From DATIRA01 sp963766505 (GTDB taxonomy: Bacteria; Pseudomonadota; Gammaproteobacteria; Steroidobacterales; Steroidobacteraceae), in contig CAVYAL010000002.1 in assembly GCA_963766505.1 (NCBI GenBank), positions 124,001 to 188,000 of the forward strand: DNA of 64,000 nt, read 5' to 3'. Positions 27,647 to 37,280 of the stretch are shown here, piece by piece. The notes beneath the pieces are model-generated. The model had not been told where the DNA came from, made no database searches, and was given only the letters and a program-made list of their open reading frames with translations. How positions within the stretch are numbered: position 1 is the stretch's first letter; each line of letters begins with the position of its first letter. The translations under genes were made by a program, and so were the position numbers.

Positions 27647-29002
27647 ATGACCCACCTTCCGCCTCAGCCAGCGTGGTCACCCACGAGCTGGACGACCCGC
27701 CCCGCCCGGCAGCAGCCGACCTATCGCGATGCCGACGCGCTCGCCAGGGTCGTCGCCGAGCTGTCGCGACTGCCGCCGATCGTCGTTTCCTGGGAAATCG
27801 AGTCGCTGAGGCAGGACATCGCGGAGGCACAGCAGGGCAGGCGATTCCTGCTGCAGGGCGGCGACTGCGCGGAGTCTTTCGCGGACTGCGAGTCGGGGCA
27901 GATCGCCAGGCAGCTGAAGATCCTGCTGCAGATGAGCCTGGTGCTGCTGCATGGCCTGAAGAAGCCGATCATCCGGGTGGGTCGCTTCGCGGGCCAGTAC
28001 GCGAAACCCCGCTCCGACGAGCACGAAACCCGCGAAGGCGTCGCGCTGCCGACCTACCGGGGCGACCTGGTCAACCGGCGCGGGTTCTCGACGGCCGAGC
28101 GGGAACCGGACCCCGAGCTGCTGCTGAGGGGCTACGAGCGGGCCGCGCTGACGCTCAACTTCATCCGCGCGCTGGTGGACGGCGGATTCGCGGACCTGCA
28201 TCACCCCGAGTACTGGGATCTCGGCTTCATGCAGCACTCGCCGCTCAGGGACCGCTACCAGCGGATCGCGGAGTCCATCTCGGACTCGCTCGATTTCTTC
28301 GAGGCGATGAGCGGCAGCCACGTGCACGAGGCGAGCCGCGCGCCGTTCTACTCGAGCCACGAGGCGCTGCACCTGCTCTACGAGCAGGCCCAGACGCGCT
28401 ACATCGAGCGCCAGCAGCGCTGGTACAACCTCTCCACGCACCTGCCCTGGATCGGGATGCGCACGGCCGGGCTGGACGAAGCCCATGTCGAGTACTGCCG
28501 CGGAATTTCGAATCCGGTCGGAGTCAAGATAGGGCCGGCCATGGATGCCGCGCTGGTCACAGGGCTGTGCGAAATACTGAATCCCGGCCGCGAGCCGGGA
28601 CGACTGGTGCTGATTCACCGCATGGGCGCGGACAAGGTCGAATCGCGACTGCCCGCGCTGGTCGAGGCGGTACGGGGCACCGGAATCCCCGTGCTCTGGG
28701 TCTGCGACCCGATGCACGGCAACACCGAGACGATCGGTTCCGGCGTCAAGACCCGCCGGTTCGACAAGATCGTCGCCGAGCTGGAAAGCGCCTTCCAGGT
28801 TCACAAGGACCTTGGAAGCCACCTGGGCGGCGTCCATTTCGAGCTGACCGGCGAGGATGTCACCGAGTGCACTGGCGGAGCGCGCGGGCTCGCCGATGCG
28901 GACCTCGCGCGAGCCTACCGGTCCCAGGTCGACCCGCGGCTCAATTACGAGCAGGCCCTCGAGCTCGCGATGCGGATCGCGAACTACGCGCGTTCCGGCT
29001 GA
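27647..29002 (+). CDS. 3-deoxy-7-phosphoheptulonate (DAHP) synthase, class II
   Basis: First enzyme of the shikimate pathway, condensing PEP and erythrose-4-phosphate. Of the plant/Mycobacterium-like class II: N-terminal PIVVSWEIESLR, metal-binding GGDCAE (C74), KPIIRVGRFAGQ, the WIGMRTAG block, the ISNPVGVKIGP strand, LIHRMGADKV, CDPMHGNT and GVHFELTGEDVTEC. 451 residues. Its last 62 nt overlap the convergent rluE gene. Confidence 0.95.
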   Translation: MTHLPPQPAWSPTSWTTRPARQQPTYRDADALARVVAELSRLPPIVVSWEIESLRQDIAEAQQGRRFLLQGGDCAESFADCESGQIARQLKILLQMSLVLLHGLKKPIIRVGRFAGQYAKPRSDEHETREGVALPTYRGDLVNRRGFSTAEREPDPELLLRGYERAALTLNFIRALVDGGFADLHHPEYWDLGFMQHSPLRDRYQRIAESISDSLDFFEAMSGSHVHEASRAPFYSSHEALHLLYEQAQTRYIERQQRWYNLSTHLPWIGMRTAGLDEAHVEYCRGISNPVGVKIGPAMDAALVTGLCEILNPGREPGRLVLIHRMGADKVESRLPALVEAVRGTGIPVLWVCDPMHGNTETIGSGVKTRRFDKIVAELESAFQVHKDLGSHLGGVHFELTGEDVTECTGGARGLADADLARAYRSQVDPRLNYEQALELAMRIANYARSG

Positions 29003-29576
29003 TCGGACGGGCCGCCGAGAGGACGCGCTCGGCTTCAGTCAGCGACACTTCGCGCCATTCCCCCGGGCCCAGCCCCTCGACCGTCCACGGCCCGATGCCG
29101 GAGCGCACGAGCCGCAGCGTCGGGTGCCCCACGGCTGCGGTCATCCGGCGCACCTGGCGGTTCCGTCCCTCGCGCAGCTGCAACTCGATCCAGGCAGTCG
29201 GGATGGCCTTGCGGCTGCGGATCGGCGGGGTTCGTTCCCAGAGCCAGCCCGGAGCCTCGACGCGGCGGACTTCCGCCGGAAGCGTCGCGCCGTCCTTCAG
29301 CTGGACACCGTGCCGCAGCCGCTTGAGCGCAGTCTCGTCGGGCTCGCCCTCGACCTGCACGAGGTAGGTCTTCGCAAAAGCGGAGCCGGGCTGGCTGATT
29401 CGCGCCTGCCAGGGCCCGAAATCGGTCAGCAGCATCAGGCCCTCGCTGTCGAAGTCCAGCCGGCCGGCGGGGTAGACGCCTCGCAAGGGCAGGAATTCCC
29501 GCAGGCAGCGGCGTCCGTTCGTGGCGCTGAACTGGGGCAGCACCTGGAACGGTTTATTGAGCAGTATCAGCCGCAT
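28941..29576 (-). CDS. rluE: 23S rRNA pseudouridine synthase RluE
   Basis: RsuA/RluE-type pseudouridine synthase without an S4 domain, matching RluE, which modifies U2457 of 23S rRNA. ILLNKPFQVLPQF at the start, the catalytic-Asp motif GRLDFDSEGLMLLT, the KTYLVQVEG strand, and LREGRNRQVRRMTAAVGHPTLRLVR are all clear. The C-terminal tail (RSSRSASRARGPARN) is low-complexity and is encoded by the strand opposite the end of the DAHP synthase gene. Confidence 0.93.
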   Translation of the reverse strand: MRLILLNKPFQVLPQFSATNGRRCLREFLPLRGVYPAGRLDFDSEGLMLLTDFGPWQARISQPGSAFAKTYLVQVEGEPDETALKRLRHGVQLKDGATLPAEVRRVEAPGWLWERTPPIRSRKAIPTAWIELQLREGRNRQVRRMTAAVGHPTLRLVRSGIGPWTVEGLGPGEWREVSLTEAERVLSAARPISRNARSSRSASRARGPARN

Positions 29577-29693
29577 CGTGGAAAATTACGCTTGCCCCGG
29601 CCTGCACGCGAAGTCTATTCTCTATTGCATTGCAACATGGCGCCCGGGGCGCGCAGAAGTGCGTTCGGGCGCACACCCAGCCTGGAGTCTGCC

Positions 29694-31301
29694 TTGAGCA
29701 AACAGCCGAAGCTCGACCTTCCCGCGGGCTGCACGGTCGAAGCGGCCCTGCATCCCGGTTTTGAAACGATCCTGACAACAGAGGCGCTCGAGTTCGTCGC
29801 TGAACTGGCCCGGAAGTTCGGGCCGCGCGTGGAGGAACTGCTGGTACGTCGCGAGGCGCGACAGCAGCAGATCGATGCCGGCGAACTGCCGGACTTCCTG
29901 CCCGAGACCCGCGAGATCCGCGAGAGCGAGTGGCGCGTCACCGCGATCCCGCCGGACCTGAACGACCGCCGCGTCGAGATCACTGGACCGACCGAGAGGA
30001 AGATGGTGATCAACGCGCTGAATTCCGGCGCCAAGGTCTTCATGGCGGACTGCGAAGACTCGATGACGCCGAACTGGTTCAACGTCGTCGGCGGGCAGAT
30101 CAACCTGCGGGATGCCGTCAACCGCAGCATCGAGTTCACGAGCCCGGAGGGCAAGCACTACAAGCTGAAGCCCGAGATCGCGACGCTGATCGTCCGGCCG
30201 CGCGGCTGGCATCTCTACGAGAAGCACCTGAAAGTGGACGGCAAGCGGGTGCCGGGCGCGTTCGTGGATTTCGGCTTGTACCTGTTCCACAACCACGCGG
30301 CGCTTAAGGCCCGCGGCAGCGGCCCGTACTTCTATCTGCCGAAGACCGAAAGCCACCTCGAGGCAAGGCTCTGGGCCGAGGTGTTCCGCCACAGCGAGGA
30401 GCGGCTCGGTCTCGCGCCGCAGACGATCAAGGCGACGCTGCTGATCGAGGTGATCCTCGCGGCGTTCGAGATGGACGAGATCCTCTGGGAGCTGCGCGAC
30501 TACATCGTCGGGCTCAACTGCGGCCGCTGGGACTACATCTTCAGCTTCATCAAGAAGTTCAGCCGCTACCCGGAGTTCGTGCTGCCGGAGCGCGGGCAGG
30601 TCACGATGACCACGCATTTCCTGCGCTCTTACTCGAAGCTGCTGATCAAGACCTGTCATCGCCGGGGCGCGTTCGCGATGGGTGGAATGGCGGCCCAGAT
30701 CCCGATCAAGGGCGATCCGGAGGCCAACGAGGCGGCGCTCGCGAAGGTGCGGGCCGACAAGGAGCGCGAGGCCGGCGACGGTCACGATGGAACCTGGGTG
30801 GCGCATCCCGGGCTCGTGCCGATTGCGATGGAGATTTTCGACAAGTTCATGCCGACGGCTAACCAGCTCGATCGCAAGCTGGCGGACGTCGAGATCACGG
30901 CCGCCGACCTGCTCGCAGTCCCGGACGGAACGATCACCGAGGCCGGACTGCGCAACAACATCGAAGTATCGATCCAGTACATGGCGGCCTGGCTCGGCGG
31001 CAACGGCTGCGTCCCGATCCACAACCTGATGGAGGATGCCGCGACGGCCGAGATCTCGCGCGCCCAGATCTGGCAGTGGATCCGCCACCCGAAGGGCGTG
31101 CTGACGGACGGCCGCAAGATCACCGTCGAGCTGTATCGACAGATCAAGCAGGAAGAGCTGGCGAAGCTCCGCGCGGAGCTCGGCGATGCGGCGTTCGAGG
31201 CGGGCAATTTCGAGCGCGCCGCCGAACTGCTGGACGGCATCACGACCGCGGAGAAGTTCGAGACCTTCCTGACGCTGCCTGCCTATGCCGAGATCGACTG
31301 A
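29694..31301 (+). CDS. aceB: Malate synthase A
   Basis: Glyoxylate-shunt enzyme joining glyoxylate and acetyl-CoA to malate. The chain has the A-form features: VFMADCEDSMTPNW, LIVRPRGWHLYEKH, PYFYLPKTESHLEAR, the KATLLIEVILAAFEMDEIL strand, GLNCGRWDYIFSF and GGMAAQIPIK, ending LPAYAEID. A TTG at 29694 preceded by TGGAG is the best start (MSKQPKLD, 535 aa); an in-frame ATG at 29637 would add 19 non-family residues and lacks a clear ribosome site. Followed 24 nt later by aceA. Confidence 0.95.
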   Translation: MSKQPKLDLPAGCTVEAALHPGFETILTTEALEFVAELARKFGPRVEELLVRREARQQQIDAGELPDFLPETREIRESEWRVTAIPPDLNDRRVEITGPTERKMVINALNSGAKVFMADCEDSMTPNWFNVVGGQINLRDAVNRSIEFTSPEGKHYKLKPEIATLIVRPRGWHLYEKHLKVDGKRVPGAFVDFGLYLFHNHAALKARGSGPYFYLPKTESHLEARLWAEVFRHSEERLGLAPQTIKATLLIEVILAAFEMDEILWELRDYIVGLNCGRWDYIFSFIKKFSRYPEFVLPERGQVTMTTHFLRSYSKLLIKTCHRRGAFAMGGMAAQIPIKGDPEANEAALAKVRADKEREAGDGHDGTWVAHPGLVPIAMEIFDKFMPTANQLDRKLADVEITAADLLAVPDGTITEAGLRNNIEVSIQYMAAWLGGNGCVPIHNLMEDAATAEISRAQIWQWIRHPKGVLTDGRKITVELYRQIKQEELAKLRAELGDAAFEAGNFERAAELLDGITTAEKFETFLTLPAYAEID

Positions 31302-31325
31302 ATTCCGACCCACGAGGACCGACAA

Positions 31326-32633
31326 ATGACCAAGAAGGCTGTTGCCGAGCTGCGCAAGGACTGGCAGACGAATTCCCGCTGGAAGGGGATCCACCGCGCT
31401 TACAAGGCGGAGGACGTCGTGCGACTGCGGGGCAGCGTGCAGATCGAGTACACGCTCGCGCGGATGGGCGCCGAGAAGCTGTGGCGCCTCGTGACGAACG
31501 AGCCTTACGTGAACTGCCTGGGCGCGCTGACGGCCGGCCAGGCGATGCAGCAGGTGAAGGCGGGCGTCAAGGCGATCTACCTCTCCGGCTGGCAGGTCGC
31601 CGCCGACAACAACAGCTACATGTCCATGTATCCGGACCAGTCGCTGTACCCGGTGGACTCGGTGCCGAAGGTGGTCGAGCGCATCAACAACACCTTCCAG
31701 CGCGCGGACGAGATCCAGCACTCCAAGGGGATCGGCCCCAAGGACCCGGGCTTCATCGACTATTTTGCGCCGATCGTCGCGGATGCCGAGGCCGGCTTCG
31801 GCGGCGTGCTCAATGCCTACGAGCTGATGAAGGCGATGATCCGCGCCGGTGCCGCGGGCGTGCACTTCGAGGACCAGCTCGCCTCGGTGAAGAAGTGCGG
31901 GCACATGGGCGGCAAGGTGCTGGTGCCTACGCAGGAGGCCGTGCAGAAGCTGGTCGCAGCGCGGCTCGCGGCGGACGTGATGGGCGTGCCGACGATCGTG
32001 CTCGCGCGCACCGACGCCGAGGCTGCCGACCTGCTGACCAGTGACGTGGACGAGAACGACAAGCCGTTCCTGACCGGCGAGCGCACGCCCGAGGGATTCT
32101 TCAAGACCCGCAACGGCATCGACCAGGCGATCTCCCGCGGACTGGCCTATGCGCCCTACGCCGACATGGTGTGGTGCGAGACCGGCACGCCTGATCTGAA
32201 GTTCGCGAAGAAGTTCGCCGAGGCGATCCGCAAGAAGTTCCCGGGCAAGCTGCTGTCCTACAACTGCTCGCCGTCGTTCAACTGGAAGAAGAACCTCGAC
32301 GACAGGACGATCGCCAAGTTCCAGCGGGAGCTGGGCGCGATGGGCTACAAGTACCAGTTCATCACGCTGGCGGGCATCCACAACATGTGGTTCAACATGT
32401 TCGATCTCGCCCAGGAGTACGTGAAGAAGGGCATGACGGCCTACGTCGAGAAGGTGCAGGAGCCGGAGTTCGCGGCGCGCAGCCGTGGCTACACCTTCGT
32501 CTCGCACCAGCAGGAGGTCGGCACCGGGTACTTCGACGAGGTCACGCAGGTGATCCAGGGCGGACACTCGTCGGTGACCGCGATGCACGGCTCGACCGAA
32601 GAGGAGCAGTTCCAGAGCGCCGGCCGCCGCTGA
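31326..32633 (+). CDS. aceA: Isocitrate lyase
   Basis: Splits isocitrate to glyoxylate and succinate. 435 residues with the N-terminal DWQTNSRWKGIHRAYKAEDV, GWQVAADNN, the metal site in IVADAEAGFGG, the catalytic motif SVKKCGHMGGKVL, VLARTDAEAA, and YNCSPSFNWKKN. An AGGACCGACAA sequence precedes the ATG. It forms an operon with aceB and is followed by an intrinsic terminator. Confidence 0.97.
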   Translation: MTKKAVAELRKDWQTNSRWKGIHRAYKAEDVVRLRGSVQIEYTLARMGAEKLWRLVTNEPYVNCLGALTAGQAMQQVKAGVKAIYLSGWQVAADNNSYMSMYPDQSLYPVDSVPKVVERINNTFQRADEIQHSKGIGPKDPGFIDYFAPIVADAEAGFGGVLNAYELMKAMIRAGAAGVHFEDQLASVKKCGHMGGKVLVPTQEAVQKLVAARLAADVMGVPTIVLARTDAEAADLLTSDVDENDKPFLTGERTPEGFFKTRNGIDQAISRGLAYAPYADMVWCETGTPDLKFAKKFAEAIRKKFPGKLLSYNCSPSFNWKKNLDDRTIAKFQRELGAMGYKYQFITLAGIHNMWFNMFDLAQEYVKKGMTAYVEKVQEPEFAARSRGYTFVSHQQEVGTGYFDEVTQVIQGGHSSVTAMHGSTEEEQFQSAGRR

Positions 32634-32651
32634 GCGCGGCGCTGCGGGACA

Positions 32652-32692
32652 CGACGGCCCGGGTGGTCCTGCCGCCCGGGCCGTCGCTTTTT
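32652..32692 (+). terminator. Intrinsic terminator after aceA
   Basis: A perfect 12-bp stem (CGACGGCCCGGG and its complement, 11-nt loop) followed by CTTTTTC. It separates the aceBA transcript from icd. Confidence 0.88.
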
Positions 32693-32766
32693 CAGCCCGC
32701 CGCCTCTGGTATCCTGCCGGCCCCCGGTCTCAAGAGACGGCCGTTACCGGATCCGGGTGACAGTCC

Positions 32767-34104
32767 ATGCATTACGACAGAATTGTGATTCCGCGCGACG
32801 GCGAGCCCGTCACGGTCAATCCAGACCATACGCTGAACGTGCCCGACAACCCGATCGTGCCCTTCATCGAGGGCGACGGCATCGGCATCGACGTGACGCC
32901 GGTGATGCGCCGCGTCGTCGATGCGGCGGTCGAGAAGGCCTATGCAGGGTTGCGCAGCATCGAGTGGATGGAGATCTATGCGGGCGAGAAGGCCCTCTCG
33001 GTCTATGGCCCGGGCGCCTGGTTCCCCGAGGAGACGCAGCACGCGCTCGAGAAGTTCGTCGTGTCGATCAAGGGGCCGCTCTCGACGCCGGTGGGCGGCG
33101 GCATCCGCTCGCTGAACGTCGCGATGCGCCAGAACCTCGACCTCTATGCCTGCGTGCGGCCGATCCGCTACTTCCCCGGCGTCGTGACGCCGATGGCGGA
33201 TTCGAGCTACGTGGACATGGTGATCTTCCGCGAGAACACCGAGGACATCTATGCCGGGATCGAGTACCCGGCCGGCTCGCAGGAGGTGCAGAAGCTGATC
33301 CACTACCTGCAGGTCGAGCTCGGAGCGAAGGGCATCCGTTTCCCGTCGAGCTCCGGCATCGGCATCAAGCCCGTATCGCGGGAGGGCTCGCAGCGGCTCG
33401 TCCGCAAGGCGATCCAGTACGCAGTGGACAACGACCGCAGCTCCGTGACGCTGGTCCACAAGGGCAACATCATGAAGTACACGGAGGGCGCGTTCCGCAA
33501 CTGGGGCTACCAGGTCGCAAAGGACGAGTTCGGCGCGCTCGAGATGGGCGGCGGGCCCTGGATGGCCTTCAACAACCCGGTCACGGGCCACGAGATCGTG
33601 GTCAAGGACATGATCGCCGACAACTTCCTGCAGCAGATACTGCTGCGGCCGGAGGATTTCGACGTGATCGCCACGCTGAACCTGAACGGCGACTACATCT
33701 CCGATGCGCTCGCCGCGCAGGTGGGCGGCATCGGCATCGCGCCGGGCGCGAACATCGGCGACGGCATCGCGGTGTTCGAGGCCACGCACGGGACGGCGCC
33801 GGGCTTCGCGGGCAAGGACCGCGTAAACCCGGGCTCGCTGATCCTCTCCGCGGAGATGATGCTGCGCTACCTGCGCTGGACCGAGGCGGCCGACCTGGTG
33901 ATGAAGGGCGTCGTGAACACGATAGCCCGCAAGGAGCTGACCTTCGACCTCGCGCGGCTGCGCAAGGCCATACGCGCGCCGAAGCACCGCCACGCGGTCA
34001 GCCTGCAGTCGGTGAAGGAGGAACTCGAGGAACTCGTTCCCGGCGCGACGCTGGTCGGTACCTCGGGATTCGGCGAGGCCGTCGTCCGCCACATGGATGA
34101 CTGA
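32767..34104 (+). CDS. icd: Isocitrate dehydrogenase (NADP-dependent)
   Basis: Oxidises isocitrate to 2-oxoglutarate, competing with AceA for the branch-point substrate. 445 residues of the E. coli Icd type: IPFIEGDGIG-like start, PVGGGIRSLNVAMRQ, IFRENTEDIYAGIE, LVHKGNIMKYTEGAF, and NLNGDYISDALAAQVGG. S115 in GGGIRSLN corresponds to the serine phosphorylated by AceK in E. coli, but no aceK gene lies in this window. The gene's end overlaps the UDG gene by 8 nt. Confidence 0.96.
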   Translation: MHYDRIVIPRDGEPVTVNPDHTLNVPDNPIVPFIEGDGIGIDVTPVMRRVVDAAVEKAYAGLRSIEWMEIYAGEKALSVYGPGAWFPEETQHALEKFVVSIKGPLSTPVGGGIRSLNVAMRQNLDLYACVRPIRYFPGVVTPMADSSYVDMVIFRENTEDIYAGIEYPAGSQEVQKLIHYLQVELGAKGIRFPSSSGIGIKPVSREGSQRLVRKAIQYAVDNDRSSVTLVHKGNIMKYTEGAFRNWGYQVAKDEFGALEMGGGPWMAFNNPVTGHEIVVKDMIADNFLQQILLRPEDFDVIATLNLNGDYISDALAAQVGGIGIAPGANIGDGIAVFEATHGTAPGFAGKDRVNPGSLILSAEMMLRYLRWTEAADLVMKGVVNTIARKELTFDLARLRKAIRAPKHRHAVSLQSVKEELEELVPGATLVGTSGFGEAVVRHMDD

Positions 34105-34732
34105 ATTCGACCCGAACTGCCGGCGCTGCAGCCGCCTGGCCGGGTTCCTCGATGAGGGCAGGGCGCGTCACCCGGACTACCACTGCGCGCCGGTGGCGCC
34201 TTTCGGCGATGCATCGCCCAGGCTGCTGGTCGTCGGGCTCGCACCGGGTTTTCACGGCGCGAACCGTACCGGCCGTCCGTTCACCGGCGACCACGCCGGG
34301 CTGCTGCTCTACGAGACGCTGCATCGCTGCGGCTGGGCCAGCGCTTCGGAATCGGTATCGTCCGGGGACGGGCTGGAGCTTCACGGCTGCCGGATCACCA
34401 ATGCCGTCAAGTGCGTGCCGCCGCAGAACAAGCCGCTGCCCGCCGAGATCGCGCTCTGCAACGACTTTCTCGCCGGCGAGATCGAGCAACTGGGCGCCGG
34501 GACGGTCGTGCTGGCGCTGGGCGCCATCGCCCACGCTGCCGTGTTGCGCGCGTTGCGGCTCAAGCCGCGGGCGCTGCCTTTCGCTCACGGCGCCGAATAC
34601 GAGTTGCCGGGCGGCCGGATGCTGATCGACTCCTACCACTGCAGCCGCTACAACACGCAGACGCGCCGCCTGACGACCGGGATGTTCCGCGCGGTGCTCG
34701 AGCGCGCGACCGAGCTTGCGCAACGGTCCTAG
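34097..34732 (+). CDS. Uracil-DNA glycosylase, family 5 (UDGb)
   Basis: Removes uracil or deaminated bases from DNA. 211 residues with an N-terminal Cys pair (NCRRCSRL) plus CAP, consistent with the Fe-S cluster of this family. Family-5 motif A is GLAPGFHGANRTGRPFTGD, where A replaces the usual catalytic Asp/Asn. The C-terminal motif B is DSYHCSRYNTQTRRLT. It overlaps icd and sits 9 nt before uvrC, so three DNA or central-metabolism genes may be co-transcribed. Confidence 0.9.
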   Translation: MTEFDPNCRRCSRLAGFLDEGRARHPDYHCAPVAPFGDASPRLLVVGLAPGFHGANRTGRPFTGDHAGLLLYETLHRCGWASASESVSSGDGLELHGCRITNAVKCVPPQNKPLPAEIALCNDFLAGEIEQLGAGTVVLALGAIAHAAVLRALRLKPRALPFAHGAEYELPGGRMLIDSYHCSRYNTQTRRLTTGMFRAVLERATELAQRS

Positions 34733-34741
34733 AATGGGGCC

Positions 34742-36562
34742 ATGGTAGCGGCCCCGTTCGATCTCGAGGCGTTCCTGGCGGAGCTCCCGCAGCGGCCGGG
34801 CGTCTACCGGATGCTGGCCGCGGACGGCGGGATCCTCTACGTCGGCAAGGCGCGGCAGCTCAAGCACCGCGTCACGAGCTACTTCCGCGGGCGCACGCAC
34901 GACAGCAAGACGCTGGCGATGCTCGGCCAGGTGGATCGCATCGAGGTGACACAGACGGCCTCCGAGACCGAGGCGCTGCTGCTCGAGCAGAACCTGATCA
35001 AGCGTCATCGGCCGCGCTACAACGTGCTGCTGAAGGACGACAAGAGTTTTCCGTACATCCATCTTTCGGCGCACGAATATCCGCGGCTCTCGTTCTACCG
35101 CGGCTCACGACGGCTGCCCGGTCGCTATTTCGGACCCTACCCGAGCGCACCGGCGACCCGTGAGACCTTGCACCTGCTGCAGAAGCTGTTCCGCGTACGA
35201 CAGTGCGAGGACACGTTCTTCGCCAATCGCTCGCGGCCTTGCCTGCAGTACCAGATCAGGCGCTGCTCGGGCCCCTGCGTGGGACTCGTGTCGCCGGCCG
35301 ACTACGCACAGGACGTGCGCGACACCATCGCCGTGCTCGAGGGGCGCAACCTGGACGTGATCCAGGACCTCGGCCGGCGCATGGAGGCCGCCGCCCAGTC
35401 GCTCGAGTTCGAGTCGGCGGCCCGCCTGCGGGACCAGATCGCGATGCTGAAGTCCATCCAGGCCACGCAGTCTGTGACCCGGATTTCGGGGCGGGACATC
35501 GATGCGGTGGCGATGGCGACGGATGGAGCCGAGCGCTGCATCGCAGTGGTGTTCATCCGCGGCGGGCGCAACCTGGGCAGCAGCAATTACTTCCCGAGCG
35601 CCGGCCTCGGCAGCGACGAGGACGTGCTCGGCGCGTTTCTCGCCCAGTACTACCTGGCCCGGGAGGCGCCGCAGGAAATCCTGCTCGACCGGCCGGTCGA
35701 GGAGGCCGGATTGCTCGCGGCGACACTGACAGAGCGCGGCGGCCGGACCGTGGCGATCCGGCACCGCGTGCGCGGCACCCGGGCCCGCTGGGTCGAGATG
35801 GCGCGCACGAACGCGGAGCTGGGGCTGCGTCTGCGCGCCTCCAACCGCGCCGGGTTGCAGGTGCAGCTCGAGGCGCTGGGCCAGGAGCTGCAGATCGGTC
35901 GCACGCCGCTTCGGATCGAGTGCTTCGACGTGAGCCATACCATGGGCGAATCGGCCGTCGCGTCCTGCGTCGTGTTCGGCCCGGAGGGTCCGGTCAAGGC
36001 CGACTACCGCCGTTTCAACCTGCGCGAGCTGACCCCCGGGGACGACTATGCAGGCGTCAGGCAGGCCGTCCGGCGCAGGTTCGCGCGAATACTGAAGGGC
36101 GAGGCGCCGATGCCGGACCTGCTGCTGATCGATGGCGGGCCGGGTCAGCTGGCCGCCGCGTGCTCGGCGCTGGAGGAACTCGGCGTCGGCGGGGTGGTGA
36201 CGGTCGGCGTTGCAAAGGGCGCGGACCGGCGCGTCGGACAGGAACGCCTTTTCTTGGTAGGGCAGGAAGCGCCGCTTATACTGCCGGCCGAGTCCGTGGC
36301 GCTCAGGCTCATCCAGCGGATCCGGGACGAGGCGCATCGCTTCGCGATCACCGGACACCGGCAGGCGAGCCGCCGGACGCGCCGCGGTTCGGTGCTCGAG
36401 GAGATCCCGGGACTCGGCCCGAAGCGTCGCCGGGACCTGCTCAATGCCTTCGGCGGACTGCAGGGCGTAAGGCAGGCCTCGGTGGAGGATCTCGCCAGGG
36501 TGCAGGGCATCAGCCGCCAGCTCGCCGAACGAGTATATGAACGGATGAACGCGGGGTCCTGA
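34742..36562 (+). CDS. uvrC: Excinuclease ABC subunit C
   Basis: Makes both incisions in nucleotide excision repair. 606 residues: GIY-YIG nuclease at the start (RPGVYRMLAADGGILYVGKAR), the cysteine-containing segment CLQYQIRRCSGPC, a UVR motif (AAQSLEFESAARLRDQI), the C-terminal RNase H-like nuclease (ECFDVSHTMGESAVAS, LLLIDGGPGQL) and a terminal helix-hairpin-helix (EIPGLGPKRRRDLL). Located 3 nt before pgsA, as in many gammaproteobacteria. Confidence 0.97.
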   Translation: MVAAPFDLEAFLAELPQRPGVYRMLAADGGILYVGKARQLKHRVTSYFRGRTHDSKTLAMLGQVDRIEVTQTASETEALLLEQNLIKRHRPRYNVLLKDDKSFPYIHLSAHEYPRLSFYRGSRRLPGRYFGPYPSAPATRETLHLLQKLFRVRQCEDTFFANRSRPCLQYQIRRCSGPCVGLVSPADYAQDVRDTIAVLEGRNLDVIQDLGRRMEAAAQSLEFESAARLRDQIAMLKSIQATQSVTRISGRDIDAVAMATDGAERCIAVVFIRGGRNLGSSNYFPSAGLGSDEDVLGAFLAQYYLAREAPQEILLDRPVEEAGLLAATLTERGGRTVAIRHRVRGTRARWVEMARTNAELGLRLRASNRAGLQVQLEALGQELQIGRTPLRIECFDVSHTMGESAVASCVVFGPEGPVKADYRRFNLRELTPGDDYAGVRQAVRRRFARILKGEAPMPDLLLIDGGPGQLAAACSALEELGVGGVVTVGVAKGADRRVGQERLFLVGQEAPLILPAESVALRLIQRIRDEAHRFAITGHRQASRRTRRGSVLEEIPGLGPKRRRDLLNAFGGLQGVRQASVEDLARVQGISRQLAERVYERMNAGS

Positions 36563-36565
36563 TCC

Positions 36566-37135
36566 TTGAACCTGAATTCCCTGCCGAACATTCTGACGGT
36601 CATCCGGATCGTGGCGGTACCGCTGCTGGTGGCGGTCTTCTACTGGGATCACGGCTGGGCCCACGTGCTCTCGGCGGTGATCTTCATCGCCGCGGCGGTG
36701 ACCGATTCGCTGGACGGCTACCTGGCCCGGCGGCTCGGTATCACGACGCCGCTCGGGGAATTCCTGGACCCGGTCGCCGACAAGCTGATCGTCGCGACGG
36801 CGCTGGTGCTGCTGGCCGCTTATGACACACGCTGGTGGGTGGTGATCACCGCGGCGGTGATCATCGGGCGGGAAATCACGGTTTCGGCGCTGCGCGAGTG
36901 GATGGCTCACCTCGGCGCGCGTGCCAAGGTGGCCGTCTCGGGCATGGGCAAGTTCAAGACCATCGTGCAGATGACGGGCCTGAGCATGATGATGTTCCGC
37001 CAGGACGTGCTCGGCCTGCCGGTCTATGAGATCGGCCTCGCGCTGCTGGTGATCGCGGCTGCGCTGACGCTCTGGTCGATGGGCAGTTACTGGCGGGCGG
37101 CCTGGCCGGAACTGAAGAAAGACCGCGCCGCTTGA
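36566..37135 (+). CDS. pgsA: CDP-diacylglycerol--glycerol-3-phosphate 3-phosphatidyltransferase
   Basis: Commits CDP-diacylglycerol to phosphatidylglycerol. Integral membrane protein of 189 residues with the CDP-alcohol phosphotransferase motif D-G-x2-A-R-x8-G-x3-D-x3-D (SLDGYLARRLGITTPLGEFL then DPVADK). Start is TTG at 36566, giving MNLNSLPNILTVIRI, as in homologues. Coupled to uvrC and followed by tRNA genes. Confidence 0.94.
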   Translation: MNLNSLPNILTVIRIVAVPLLVAVFYWDHGWAHVLSAVIFIAAAVTDSLDGYLARRLGITTPLGEFLDPVADKLIVATALVLLAAYDTRWWVVITAAVIIGREITVSALREWMAHLGARAKVAVSGMGKFKTIVQMTGLSMMMFRQDVLGLPVYEIGLALLVIAAALTLWSMGSYWRAAWPELKKDRAA

Positions 37136-37195
37136 CAGTAGGGGGCTCCGCCCCGGAAAATTCGCGTTTCCCGAGGACTGCTCGGGTTTGCCCGG

Positions 37196-37271
<76 letters not shown>

Positions 37272-37280
37272 GTTTTCGCC

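Noticed and set aside
29622..32588. 988-codon minus-strand open frame opposite aceB and aceA
   Set aside because: Shadow of two strong plus-strand genes in GC-rich DNA; His/Arg/Val-rich with no domain.
34411..36540. Additional plus-strand frames within the UDG and uvrC genes
   Set aside because: Alternative-frame readings of well-supported genes, with the Arg/Gly/Ala bias of such shadows.
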